Shown here piece after piece: positions 7,761-15,344 of a stretch of DNA of 28,038 nt (the first letter of the stretch is position 1; each line of letters begins with the position of its first letter). The translations under genes were made by a program, and so were the position numbers. This stretch comes from Bacillota bacterium (GTDB lineage Bacteria; Bacillota_I; Bacilli_A; Izemoplasmatales; UBA1188): positions 1-28,038 of the forward strand of contig JAEYPN010000022.1 in the NCBI GenBank assembly GCA_023410715.1, read 5' to 3'. The notes below the pieces were generated by a model. That model ran no database searches. It was not told where the DNA came from and was given only the letters and a program-made list of their open reading frames with translations.

Positions 7761-7780
7761 TTAAGAAACACTTAAATTAT
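7756..7780. promoter_or_regulatory. 10-5-10 dyad over the desulfoferrodoxin -10 and start point (candidate operator)
   Basis: ATAATTTAAG and CTTAAATTAT are perfect inverted repeats separated by 5 nt. The left arm overlaps the TATAAT box and the right arm covers the expected transcription start, the placement of a repressor site. It does not match the Fur or PerR consensus. A 5' hairpin in the mRNA is the alternative reading. Confidence 0.5.
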
Positions 7781-7815
7781 CATTCGATAATAAAAACTAA
7801 TGAAAGAGGGAAATT

Positions 7816-8193
7816 ATGGATTTAAAATTTTATGTTTGTAGACATTGTGGTAACATTATTACCAAATTGAATGACAGTGGAGTATCAATGGTTTGTTGTG
7901 GTGAACAAGTTTCAGAATTAATACCTGGTACAGTAGAAGCATCAAAAGAAAAACATATTCCTGTATTTACAGTTGAAGGCAACGTAGTTACAGTAAATGT
8001 TGGTTCAATTGATCACCCAATGCTTCCTGAACATTACATTGAATGGATTATCGTTCAAACTAATCAAGGATTCCAAACTAAGAGATTAGCTCCTGGTGAT
8101 GCACCAAAAGCGACTTTTGTTTTAAGTGAAGGAGAAAAATTTGAAGCAGTTTATGAACACTGCAATCTTCACGGACTTTGGAAAGCTAACTAA
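7816..8193 (+). CDS. dfx: Desulfoferrodoxin (superoxide reductase)
   Basis: A 125-residue superoxide reductase that reduces superoxide to hydrogen peroxide without releasing oxygen, typical of anaerobes. The N-terminal desulforedoxin centre has its four cysteines (C8, C11, C27, C28). The catalytic non-haem iron centre has H47 in EKHIP, H67 and H73 in DHPMLPEHYIEW, and C116 and H119 in EHCNLHGLW. All expected ligands are present, making this the two-iron type. The AAAGAGGG ribosome site and its own promoter indicate a single-gene unit ending at the terminator 8197-8218. The peroxide it makes could be handled by the rubrerythrin at 17255. Confidence 0.96.
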   Translation: MDLKFYVCRHCGNIITKLNDSGVSMVCCGEQVSELIPGTVEASKEKHIPVFTVEGNVVTVNVGSIDHPMLPEHYIEWIIVQTNQGFQTKRLAPGDAPKATFVLSEGEKFEAVYEHCNLHGLWKAN

Positions 8194-8196
8194 AAG

Positions 8197-8218
8197 CCAA
8201 CTAACGTTGGTTTTTTTT
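8197..8218 (+). terminator. Terminator after desulfoferrodoxin
   Basis: CCAAC-TAAC-GTTGG hairpin followed by eight T residues, directly after the stop codon. Confidence 0.85.
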
Positions 8219-8225
8219 ATGTCTT

Positions 8226-10136
8226 CTATTTTTTAAAATAATGTGTATGTAATAATTCTTTAGCCCTGGGGCTTAAAGGATAATCTAAATATTTTTCATA
8301 TAATTTTATAATTTCTGGATTAAAGTTTGATACTTTTATTTTTTTTCTATTATAAATGGTATTTAAACCATTACTTCGAGATATTAAAACTTCATCTCTA
8401 TTTTTGGCAACTTTTGGTTGCCCACCGCCATTAATGCAGCCACCTGGGCAAGCCATTATTTCAATAACGTGAAAAAATTCTTCATTATTTCTTATTCTAT
8501 CTAACATTTCTCTAGCTTCTTCCAAACCATTTACCACACCAAGATTTAGCTTTAAATCATCAATTTCAATTTTAAGTTTTCTAAAGCCTTTTTGACCTTT
8601 TAAAGAGTCAAAAGTGCTTTCTTCAAGTTCAATTCCTTTAGTTTGTTTAACATATGATCTAACAACAGCCTCCAAAACACCACCGGTTCTACCAAATATT
8701 ATTCCACTACCCGTATAATTACCCATTATTTTATCAATTGGTGCATCATCTAAACTTGCTAAATCAATTTTTGTTTTTTTAAAGATATCAATAAGTTCGC
8801 TAGTCATAATGACATAATCAACATCATAAATTAGGTCGGTTGAAAATTCTTCTCTGGCTGCTTCATATTTTTTTGCTGTGCATGGCATTATAGCGACCAT
8901 AATTAAATCCTCTTTGGGAATTTTAATTTCTCTAGCCCAGATGTTTTTTGTGACTGATGCTAACATTTCCATTGGTGATTTTGCACTTGATGGAACATCT
9001 AATAAATCTGGGTATTCTTTTTCAAAAAACTTGACCCAGCTCGGGCAACATGAAGTAAGAATTGGTAATTTAACACTTTTATCACCATTTAAGTATTTTT
9101 CAAACCTTTGAGAAAATTCTTTTTCTTCCTCAACGACGGTTAAATCAGCGCCATAGGATGTATCAAACACATATTTAACGCCTAATTGTCTCAAGCCTGC
9201 TGAAATTTTATTTTCTATATTTACACCTAATGGAAAATCAAAACCTTCACCCAGGCTTACTCTAATTGACGGAGCAATCTGTACCACAATAGTTTTTCTT
9301 TCGTTTCCTAAATCCCGCAAGAAGCGGCCGCTATTTGTTCCGCTCGTTATAGCATTAACTGGACATACTTGGATACAAGCACCACAATGTGTACATCTAT
9401 CATAATCAATTATATGTTGTTTTCTAAATTCCCCAACAATGCAATTTACAGGGCATGCTGGCTTACATTTATCGCAACCGATACATTTAGTTAAAATAGT
9501 GATTTTTGCTAAATTGCTACATTCAAGTGTTGGACACATTTTCTTTTCAACATGGGTAAGTATTTCATTATAATGTCTTCTAAAGACTTCATCTAATAAA
9601 ATATATGCATTAGGTAAAAGCTGTTTTAAAATCTTTAATTCTTCTCTAATAGTGTAAATATCTACTGTTTTGGCTTGACCTTTACTGATTAAATCAAATA
9701 AACGTTTAAGTTTTATTATTTGTTTGATTTTTATATCATCAGCTAAAATTTTTTCTTTTTCATTTAAAAGATATTCTAAATAATAAATAGAAAACTCGAC
9801 GGCACAATCATTAGACGAAAAAATAATAACTGATGGATGGTCGTATTTAAGAACATTTACATCAATTTGTTTATCAAGATCTTCTTCAAACATTAAGTAA
9901 CCATTAGCCATACCAATTAGCGCAAATTTAAAATTAGATTTATGTCTAATTCCTTCACCTTTTGTTATTAATTCATCTAAAGTCATATTTTTATGTAATG
10001 TATAGATACCAGGGTTATTAATTCTACCAACTAATACAAGTTGATTTTTGCTTGTTAATTTACTAATATAATTTTTTGTTAAATAATTAAAGATTGAATG
10101 ATTTTCTGATCTTAAAATTTGATTATTTTTATTCAT
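8226..10136 (-). CDS. [FeFe] hydrogenase fused to a degenerate NuoF-type N-terminal domain
   Basis: A 636-residue [FeFe] hydrogenase that evolves or consumes H2 with ferredoxin-type electron flow. Residues 1-200 align by eye with the C-terminal half of NuoF/HydB (an SLBB-like domain, then the helical Fe-S domain), but the SCGKC..CR and LCGLG cysteine motifs are absent, so that cluster is lost. Two [4Fe-4S] motifs follow: C218/221/224/228 and C248/251/254/258. The H-cluster domain is complete: L1 TSCCPSW (361-367), L2 MPCTAKK (417-423), L3 MACPGGCINGGGQP (561-574), plus a C-terminal small-subunit-like tail ending in LLHTHYFKK. No FMN/NADH-binding domain is present. The start ATG is behind GAGGCG. 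The maturases HydE, HydF and HydG are not in the window. Confidence 0.93.
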   Translation of the reverse strand: MNKNNQILRSENHSIFNYLTKNYISKLTSKNQLVLVGRINNPGIYTLHKNMTLDELITKGEGIRHKSNFKFALIGMANGYLMFEEDLDKQIDVNVLKYDHPSVIIFSSNDCAVEFSIYYLEYLLNEKEKILADDIKIKQIIKLKRLFDLISKGQAKTVDIYTIREELKILKQLLPNAYILLDEVFRRHYNEILTHVEKKMCPTLECSNLAKITILTKCIGCDKCKPACPVNCIVGEFRKQHIIDYDRCTHCGACIQVCPVNAITSGTNSGRFLRDLGNERKTIVVQIAPSIRVSLGEGFDFPLGVNIENKISAGLRQLGVKYVFDTSYGADLTVVEEEKEFSQRFEKYLNGDKSVKLPILTSCCPSWVKFFEKEYPDLLDVPSSAKSPMEMLASVTKNIWAREIKIPKEDLIMVAIMPCTAKKYEAAREEFSTDLIYDVDYVIMTSELIDIFKKTKIDLASLDDAPIDKIMGNYTGSGIIFGRTGGVLEAVVRSYVKQTKGIELEESTFDSLKGQKGFRKLKIEIDDLKLNLGVVNGLEEAREMLDRIRNNEEFFHVIEIMACPGGCINGGGQPKVAKNRDEVLISRSNGLNTIYNRKKIKVSNFNPEIIKLYEKYLDYPLSPRAKELLHTHYFKK

Positions 10137-10313
10137 ATAAACGCCTCATTTTATATTATTGTTAGAAAATTTAAATAAATTATCATTAAAAATTTTTTAA
10201 TATTTTACATTTTAATAAAAATTTTATACTTTTTACAAATTATTTTTTTATCCTTTAAAAAAACCTAGATATAGTATAATATTCATATGTCATAAGTACA
10301 TTAAGGAGTTAAC
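10137..10313. promoter_or_regulatory. Divergent promoter region, hydrogenase / RsmH
   Basis: This stretch separates the two divergent genes. For the plus-strand gene a perfect TATAAT lies at 10275-10280, about 34 nt before the start codon, without a recognisable -35 at 17 nt. No clear boxes are seen for the hydrogenase on the minus strand. Confidence 0.45.
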
Positions 10314-11345
10314 ATGGAAGAACATAAAAGAAGAGCGCATTATAAAGGAAAATATCCAAGAAGCTTTAACGAAAAGTATAAAGAGTTTAATCCTGATAAA
10401 TATCAAGACACGATTGAAAGAATTATTCAAAAAGGGAATACGCCAGCTGGAACACATATTCCCATTATGGTAAATGAAATCCTTGATATTCTAAAGATTA
10501 AAGAAGGAGAAATTGGTTTAGATGCGACATTTGGCTATGGTGGACATAGTTTAAAGATGCTTGAAAAATTAAATCATACTGGACATTTATATTGTTTAGA
10601 TATCGATTCAATAGAAATTGAAAAAACAAAAGAGCGTATTACAAGTTTAGGTTATACAGATCAAGATTTTTCTGCTCATAATATAAATTTTAGAAATTTA
10701 GACCAAGTAGTGGAAAATAAAAAATGTGATTTTTTATTAGCTGATTTAGGAGTTTCATCAATGCAAGTTGATGACCCAGCAAGAGGATTCTCATTTAAGC
10801 AAGATGGTCCACTTGATTTAAGACTTAATCAGCTTATAGGAGTACCTGCAAGTGATGTATTAATGGGCTTAAAAAAATATGAAATTGAAAATATTTTAGT
10901 GGAAAATTCTGATGAACCGTTTGCTGAACAAATTGCCGCTAAAATCTGCCAATATAAATCTTATGGGTTAATTGATACAACAACTAAACTATATAATATT
11001 ATTAAAGATGCACTAAATTTTTTACCAGCTAAGGAAAGAGAAGTTAACGCTAAAAAAAGTGCGCAAAGAGTATTTCAAGCTTTAAGAATTGAAGTTAACA
11101 GCGAGTTTGAAGCTTTAACTGAATTTTTAACAAAATTACCAACAGTGATGAATAGTGATGGTAGAGTTGCGATTCTAACATTTCATTCTGGTGAGGACCG
11201 TTTAGTAAAAAAAATGTTTAAGGAATATTATTTAAATGGTACTTTTAAAGAAATAAGTGATGAAGTTATAAGACCATCAAGGGAAGAATGCTATAATAAC
11301 CCAAGAGCGACATCAACTAAGCTTCGTTGGGCAATTAAAAAATAA
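10314..11345 (+). CDS. RsmH-family 16S rRNA (cytosine-N4)-methyltransferase, N-terminally extended paralog type
   Basis: A 343-residue SAM-dependent methyltransferase of the RsmH/MraW family, which methylates N4 of C1402 in 16S rRNA. Conserved blocks: HIPIMVNE (48-55), the SAM loop LDATFGYGGHS (69-79), ADLGVSSMQVDDPARGFSF, the late FHSGEDRLVKK and the terminal NPRATSTKLRW. Canonical RsmH begins at the HIPIMVNE block; this protein has about 47 extra basic residues (HKRRAHYKGKYPR...) of a kind I associate with a second RsmH-like protein in Clostridia. It is not in a division/cell-wall cluster, so it may be a paralog rather than the housekeeping enzyme. The AAGGAG ribosome site fits the ATG. It starts a run of three same-strand genes. 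Confidence 0.85.
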   Translation: MEEHKRRAHYKGKYPRSFNEKYKEFNPDKYQDTIERIIQKGNTPAGTHIPIMVNEILDILKIKEGEIGLDATFGYGGHSLKMLEKLNHTGHLYCLDIDSIEIEKTKERITSLGYTDQDFSAHNINFRNLDQVVENKKCDFLLADLGVSSMQVDDPARGFSFKQDGPLDLRLNQLIGVPASDVLMGLKKYEIENILVENSDEPFAEQIAAKICQYKSYGLIDTTTKLYNIIKDALNFLPAKEREVNAKKSAQRVFQALRIEVNSEFEALTEFLTKLPTVMNSDGRVAILTFHSGEDRLVKKMFKEYYLNGTFKEISDEVIRPSREECYNNPRATSTKLRWAIKK

Positions 11346-11358
11346 AAGGGGTATTTTT

Positions 11359-11919
11359 ATGCGAAAGAATTTAAAACCAAAATCATATCTTTATCCATTA
11401 CCTGTTTTAGTTATCGCGACATATGACTCTAATGGTACGCCTAACGCAATGAACGCTGCCTGGGGAACAATCGCTGATACTAAACAAGTCGCAATATTTA
11501 TAAGTCATGAACATAAGACTTATAAAAATATTATGCTTAAAAAAGCATTTACGGTAAGTATTGCTAATGAAAGTAATACAATTGATGCTGATTACATTGG
11601 AATTGTCTCTGGTAATGATAAACAAGATAAACTAAAAAATACAAAATGGACTATTACAAAAAGTGAATTTATTGATGCGCCAATTATTAATGAGTTACCT
11701 TTAACACTTGAATGTAAATTTTTGAGTTTTGATGAAAAAACCGAACTCTTACTTGGGGAAGTTGTTAATGTTTCTGTAGATGAAAAGATTTTAACTGATG
11801 ATAAGATTGATATATTAAAGCTTAAGCCAGTTGCATATGATATGATTAATCATAAGTACCGCAATATTGGTGATATAGTTGGTAATGCCTTTAAAGATGG
11901 TTTAAAGCTGAAAAAGTAG
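11359..11919 (+). CDS. Flavin reductase-like FMN-binding split-barrel protein
   Basis: A 186-residue protein of the flavin-reductase-like/NADH-FMN oxidoreductase split-barrel family. It shows PLPVLVIATYDSNGTPNAMNAAWGTIAD (about 14-41; the family's 'P.PV.lV...d.G.pN....aW') and, after it, SHEHKTYKNIMLKKAFTVSI, the usual FMN-site region. It likely binds FMN and acts in electron transfer; the physiological substrate is unknown. It lies 13 nt after the RsmH-like gene and 11 nt before the methyltransferase-PPOX fusion, so the three appear to form one operon. Confidence 0.82.
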   Translation: MRKNLKPKSYLYPLPVLVIATYDSNGTPNAMNAAWGTIADTKQVAIFISHEHKTYKNIMLKKAFTVSIANESNTIDADYIGIVSGNDKQDKLKNTKWTITKSEFIDAPIINELPLTLECKFLSFDEKTELLLGEVVNVSVDEKILTDDKIDILKLKPVAYDMINHKYRNIGDIVGNAFKDGLKLKK

Positions 11920-11930
11920 GGGGAATTTAT

Positions 11931-13154
11931 ATGGATGAAGCAATTTTAGTAAAGGAAAATTATGATAAGAATTCTTTAAATGAATGGGAAAGGCTTGAAG
12001 GATTTCACTTTGAATGGGAAATAACCATAAAAATGATGGCAAAATATCTTAAAAAAGGAACTGTTCTTGATATTGGTGGGGGACCTGGAAGATATAGTAT
12101 ATATTTAGCTAAATTAGGCTATGATGTTACGCTTATTGACTTAAGTACTGAAAATGTTAGATTAGCAAGAAAGAAAGCTTTAGAAAATAACGTTAGTATT
12201 AAAGCATATGAATGTGATGCAAGAGACTTATCAAAGCTTGATTTAACAAAGTATGATAATGTCTTATTAATGGGTCCTTTATATCATTTATTTAAGGTTG
12301 AAGATCGAGAAAAATGTGTGTTAGAAGCCAAAAAACATTTAAAAGATGATGGTGTATTTTTTGCGACATTTATAACTATTTCTGCTGGACTTAACTATTA
12401 TTTATCAGAAGAACCTTTTAGTATTATAAATGAACAAGCAACAGACTTATATGAATGTATGGAAAAAGATATTACGTGGAGTGGATCAGCTTTTACCGAA
12501 GCAACATTCATTAATGCTTTAGAAATACTTCCATTTTTTAAGCGCCTTGGGTTTGAAAAATTAACGCTTTTTGGTCAAGAAGGAGTAACGGGAACAAGAT
12601 TATCAACACTTGAAAATGCTAAAGAAGAAGTAAGAAATTTTTATTTAGATTTATCTTTAAGATTATGTGAGAATAAACAATATTTTGCTTATAATCATCA
12701 TTTGATGTATATTGGCAAGATCAAAAAAGAAAATGATAAAGTCTTAAGTGACAAAGTAAGAGAAGTTTTAATGGAGCGTTTTAATAAAGATTCAATTGTG
12801 TCTTTAGCTACAGTTGATGAAAATAACCTTCCTTGGGTTAGAAATGTTGATGCTTATTTTGATGGGGAAGCTTTTTATACGATAACTTATGCCTTATCTA
12901 AAAAGATGAAACATATTATGAATAATAATATCCTTGCAATCTCAGGTGAATGGTTTAGTGGACACGCAAAAGGAGAAAACCTAGGTTCAATAAAACTTGA
13001 AAAGAATAAAGAATTATTAGAAATACTTAAAGAAGCATTTAAAAGTTGGTACTATAATGGTCATATTAACGAAGATGATGAAAATACGATTATTTTAAAA
13101 ATAGTGTTAACTGATGGAATTCTTTATGCCAATAATCATCGTATAGAATTCTAA
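11931..13154 (+). CDS. SAM-dependent methyltransferase fused to a PPOX-type split-barrel domain
   Basis: A 407-residue two-domain protein. Residues 1-265 are a class I methyltransferase: motif I VLDIGGGPGRY (45-55), an acidic end of strand 2 (VTLIDLS), the YECDARDL region and VLLMGPLYHL. Residues 273-407 form a pyridoxamine-phosphate-oxidase-like FMN split barrel (DSIVSLATVDENNLPWVRNVDAYFDG; ...KMKHIMNNN), a fold often found as stand-alone flavin proteins of about 130 residues. The frame is continuous across the join (about codon 265-275), so this is a real fusion. The GGGGGAA ribosome site precedes the start. The gene follows another FMN split-barrel gene by 11 nt. Substrate unknown. Confidence 0.82.
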   Translation: MDEAILVKENYDKNSLNEWERLEGFHFEWEITIKMMAKYLKKGTVLDIGGGPGRYSIYLAKLGYDVTLIDLSTENVRLARKKALENNVSIKAYECDARDLSKLDLTKYDNVLLMGPLYHLFKVEDREKCVLEAKKHLKDDGVFFATFITISAGLNYYLSEEPFSIINEQATDLYECMEKDITWSGSAFTEATFINALEILPFFKRLGFEKLTLFGQEGVTGTRLSTLENAKEEVRNFYLDLSLRLCENKQYFAYNHHLMYIGKIKKENDKVLSDKVREVLMERFNKDSIVSLATVDENNLPWVRNVDAYFDGEAFYTITYALSKKMKHIMNNNILAISGEWFSGHAKGENLGSIKLEKNKELLEILKEAFKSWYYNGHINEDDENTIILKIVLTDGILYANNHRIEF

Positions 13155-13180
13155 TATAAAAAGCTAATAGAAAATATATT

Positions 13181-13221
13181 ATCTCCGAAGTAAATTACTT
13201 TAAATACTTCGGAGATTTTTT
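13181..13221 (+). terminator. Strong terminator after the RsmH-flavin-methyltransferase run
   Basis: ATCTCCGAAGTA pairs perfectly with TACTTCGGAGAT over 12 bp, followed by a T tract. This supports transcription of the three preceding genes as one unit. Confidence 0.92.
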
Positions 13222-13294
13222 ATATTTATTTTAAATAAATTAATATTAGCAAATTAATTTAATTACATTGTAAGGGAAATTTAAATTAACTATC

Positions 13295-13580
13295 TTATGA
13301 ATTAAAAATAAAATTAAATATTCTTGTAAAAAATTGAATTTAACGAAGAAACAATAAACAAAAAAATTATGAATTAGCACCCAAGGGATTGGTGAATATG
13401 GACAAAATTTAAAAGAGTCTAGTTTATCAATGCTTAAGAGACTTTTTGTAGCTTTTAAATTTCTATTGATGAACTTCTAAAAGAAGATGAATAAAAATAG
13501 TTAAAGTCAAATGTTTTAGATACTAATTAAGAAGAAAATTTAGAAAAAGAAAAAGAAGAAGACTTTAATGAATAAAATTA
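13295..13580 (+). pseudogene. Decayed XRE-type helix-turn-helix regulator
   Basis: Pieces of an XRE protein remain in different frames. ELKIKLNILVKN resembles a degraded first helix. Around 13379-13400 a trace of the recognition helix and KWE-like block is visible. From 13410 the frame reads QNLKESSLSMLKRLFVAFK, and a one-base shift then gives ISIDELLKEDE followed by stop, the standard end of such HTH domains. Several stop codons and shifts make it non-functional. An acidic Glu/Lys-rich stretch continues to about 13580. It occupies the otherwise gene-free 13155-13750. Confidence 0.65.
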
Positions 13581-13694
13581 AGAAAATAAAATTACCGTAC
13601 TTAATCCTTATTTAATTTTTTATAAAAAAGAATATGTCTACTTTGTGGGTTTGCAACAAAAAATTATATAAAATAAGATAGATGCATATAAAAA

Positions 13695-13728
13695 GGACTC
13701 AATTAAAAATGAGTCCTATATTTTTTAT
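13695..13728. terminator. Terminator of the DtxR-type gene (bidirectional)
   Basis: GGACTC and GAGTCC form the stem core (extendable by A-T pairs), with T-rich flanks on both strands. It lies just downstream of the minus-strand regulator gene. Confidence 0.7.
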
Positions 13729-13750
13729 AGAATAATATTAATAGTACCTA

Positions 13751-14116
13751 TTAACTATTTTTGTTTATTAAAGCTTTTATAGCACTATATGATTCATCAC
13801 TTAAATCGTGTTCAATTTTGCATGAATCATGAAAAGCTGTTTCTTCTGAAACCCCTAAACTTATTAAGAAATTGGCAATAGTAATATGCCTTTCATACAT
13901 CTTTTCAGCAATTTCTCGACCTTTTTCAGTTAAACGTATTTTAAGATTTTCAACTATAATATAATTATCGTTACTCAAATTTTTAATGATACGGTAAACA
14001 CTTGGCCTTGTGACATTCATTGCTCTTGAAATATCAATCGAACGAACAGGTTTTCCTGTTTTTTCAAGCATTAGTATTTTTTCTAAATAATCTTGGGCTG
14101 ATTCATAGATATTCAT
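13751..14116 (-). CDS. DtxR/MntR-family metal-dependent transcriptional repressor
   Basis: A 121-residue regulator sensing Fe(II) or Mn(II). The N-terminal winged HTH (about 1-65) includes QDYLEKILMLE, with the family's metal-linked acidic residues, and VTRPSVYRIIKNLSND as the recognition helix. The dimerisation helix carries YERHITIANFLISLGV and the metal-site run HDSCKIEHDLSDES: a cysteine at the position of DtxR C102 (MntR has Glu there), followed by E and H. No C-terminal SH3 domain is present, so size is MntR-like while the cysteine is DtxR-like; metal preference is therefore uncertain. Upstream, TTAATC and GATTAA (14134-14153) form a small dyad that could be its operator. No metal transporter lies next to it. 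Confidence 0.85.
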   Translation of the reverse strand: MNIYESAQDYLEKILMLEKTGKPVRSIDISRAMNVTRPSVYRIIKNLSNDNYIIVENLKIRLTEKGREIAEKMYERHITIANFLISLGVSEETAFHDSCKIEHDLSDESYSAIKALINKNS

Positions 14117-14133
14117 TTTAAATCACCATATAA

Positions 14134-14153
14134 TTAATCAATAAATAGATTAA
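14134..14153. promoter_or_regulatory. Small dyad upstream of the DtxR-type gene
   Basis: TTAATC, 8 nt, GATTAA: a perfect 6-8-6 inverted repeat 18 nt upstream of the regulator's start codon. In such AT-rich DNA this can arise by chance; operator function is a guess. Confidence 0.25.
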
Positions 14154-14243
14154 CTATATTACTCCTTTACATATATATCTTTAAATAAATCAATTAGTTT
14201 AAATACACACATATTATATCATAAAAATTATTAATAAATTAAA

Positions 14244-14762
14244 TTATCGCCTACTAGCGTTACTACCTTTCGAATTTGTGCTTGACCCGTTATGTAAACA
14301 ATTATCGATTAAAATAACTAAGGCAATATAAAAATCTATATTTTCATCATCTTCAATTAATATTTCATATGAATCACCAATAGTTAACCAAACTTTCTTT
14401 AATTTACATACTTCCTGATTATTTTTACTGATAGAGTAATTATGGTTTAAAAAATCACCTATGATGTCAAAATTGCCATACTCACTTTCAATATGAAGGG
14501 CTTGAATTAAGAATGTAAATTTTTTCTTAATTGTCGCTACAATTTTATTGTCTTTATATAAATCATATTTTGGTAAAAACGTAAATAATCTTTTTTTTAT
14601 TAAATATATTTCTTGATCTAGACCAGCTCTATACAAATGTAATTTAGCTGCTAAAGTAAAAAAATCACTCTTTGCGAAATACATTAATTCCATTTTTTCG
14701 TTATAAACATTGTACTTGTCGACAAAACTTAATATTTTTTGTCTAATATAGAATTTTTGCAT
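14244..14762 (-). CDS. LURP-one-related (Tubby-like, YxjI-type) protein
   Basis: A 172-residue protein of the LOR/Tubby-like family. It shows the family start (MQKFYIRQKILSFVDKYNVYN), then repeated strands such as EIYLIKKRLFTFLPKYDLYK and KIVATIKKKFTFLIQ, and a later GNFDIIGDFLNHNYSI. These proteins are 12-stranded barrels around a hydrophobic helix; bacterial members have no settled function. I chose the ATG at 14762 behind AGGTGAT; the frame stays open upstream to about 15005 but that part runs through the promoter region and into the opposite gene. The C-terminus ends in a Ser/Asn-rich tail. It is divergent from the XRE gene at 14894 and shares its upstream region. Confidence 0.75.
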   Translation of the reverse strand: MQKFYIRQKILSFVDKYNVYNEKMELMYFAKSDFFTLAAKLHLYRAGLDQEIYLIKKRLFTFLPKYDLYKDNKIVATIKKKFTFLIQALHIESEYGNFDIIGDFLNHNYSISKNNQEVCKLKKVWLTIGDSYEILIEDDENIDFYIALVILIDNCLHNGSSTNSKGSNASRR

Positions 14763-14830
14763 AATATCACCTAATAATATTATATAATAAATAATGAAAA
14801 TTTGATGGTGTATATTTTTTATTTTATGCA

Positions 14831-14844
14831 ACGCAATGTTGCGT
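14831..14844. promoter_or_regulatory. Palindromic candidate operator in the LOR/XRE divergent region
   Basis: ACGCAA-TG-TTGCGT is a perfect 6-2-6 palindrome, GC-richer than its surroundings, overlapping the first two bases of the -35 box of the XRE gene. The placement suggests autorepression by the XRE protein. Confidence 0.6.
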
Positions 14845-14871
14845 GACAAAAAACTAAAGAAATTATATAAT
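14843..14871 (+). promoter_or_regulatory. Promoter of the XRE/PF-repeat operon
   Basis: GTGACA at 14843-14848, 17-nt spacer, perfect TATAAT at 14866-14871. The start point would be near 14878, giving a leader of about 16 nt before the XRE start codon at 14894. Confidence 0.75.
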
Positions 14872-14893
14872 GGTTTTGTAAGCAGGTGAAAAA

Positions 14894-15343
14894 ATGATTG
14901 ATTTCTATCAAGTAGGTGAAAAAATAGCCTACTATCGGAAAAAATTACGGATGACCCAGGATGATTTGGCATGTAAGCTTTTTGTAACACGGCAAGCTTT
15001 ATCAAAATGGGAAAATGGTTCAGCTATTCCTTCAATTGAAACATTACTTTCATTATGCCAAATTTTTGAAATTAGCTTTGAAGAAATCTTATGTTTGAAT
15101 GAAAATAAGAAGATTAGCGTTGATATAAACGATATCTTCAAAGGACATGATCGAGGTTATGTAATTTATAAACTGATTAATAATGAGATTGATGTTGATA
15201 TTTCTGATATTTTTTATCAATTATCACCAAATGAAAGAATGATTGTTTTGAAGGCAATTAGAGATAAAAATGTTGAAATAAATTTAAATGATTTATGGGT
15301 TAAACTAACAGTAGGCGAACAAAAATTTTTAGGAGGAAAATAA
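14894..15343 (+). CDS. XRE-family HTH regulator with short C-terminal repeats
   Basis: A 149-residue regulator. The XRE helix-turn-helix spans about residues 7-64 (RMTQDDLACKLFVTRQALSKWE, IPSIETLLSLCQIFEISFEEIL). The remainder has about 28-residue repeats: VDINDIF...., VDISDIFYQLSPNERM and INLNDLWVKLTVGEQK. The partner encoded next carries repeats of similar period, suggesting the two proteins interact or share a fold. The AGGTGAA ribosome site supports the start. Its stop lies one nucleotide before the next start codon. A palindrome overlaps its -35 box. It probably controls this operon and perhaps the divergent LOR gene. Confidence 0.8.
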   Translation: MIDFYQVGEKIAYYRKKLRMTQDDLACKLFVTRQALSKWENGSAIPSIETLLSLCQIFEISFEEILCLNENKKISVDINDIFKGHDRGYVIYKLINNEIDVDISDIFYQLSPNERMIVLKAIRDKNVEINLNDLWVKLTVGEQKFLGGK

Positions 15344-15344
15344 A

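Noticed and set aside
8878..9111. A 77-codon plus-strand frame inside the hydrogenase gene
   Set aside because: It is antisense to a well-conserved enzyme, lacks a ribosome site and has no family sense. The same applies to frames antisense to the lipoprotein at 26354-26771 and 27005-27652.
14763..15005. Upstream extension of the LOR gene to 15005
   Set aside because: The extension covers the divergent promoter and part of the XRE gene; the ATG at 14762 has a ribosome site and gives the normal family length.
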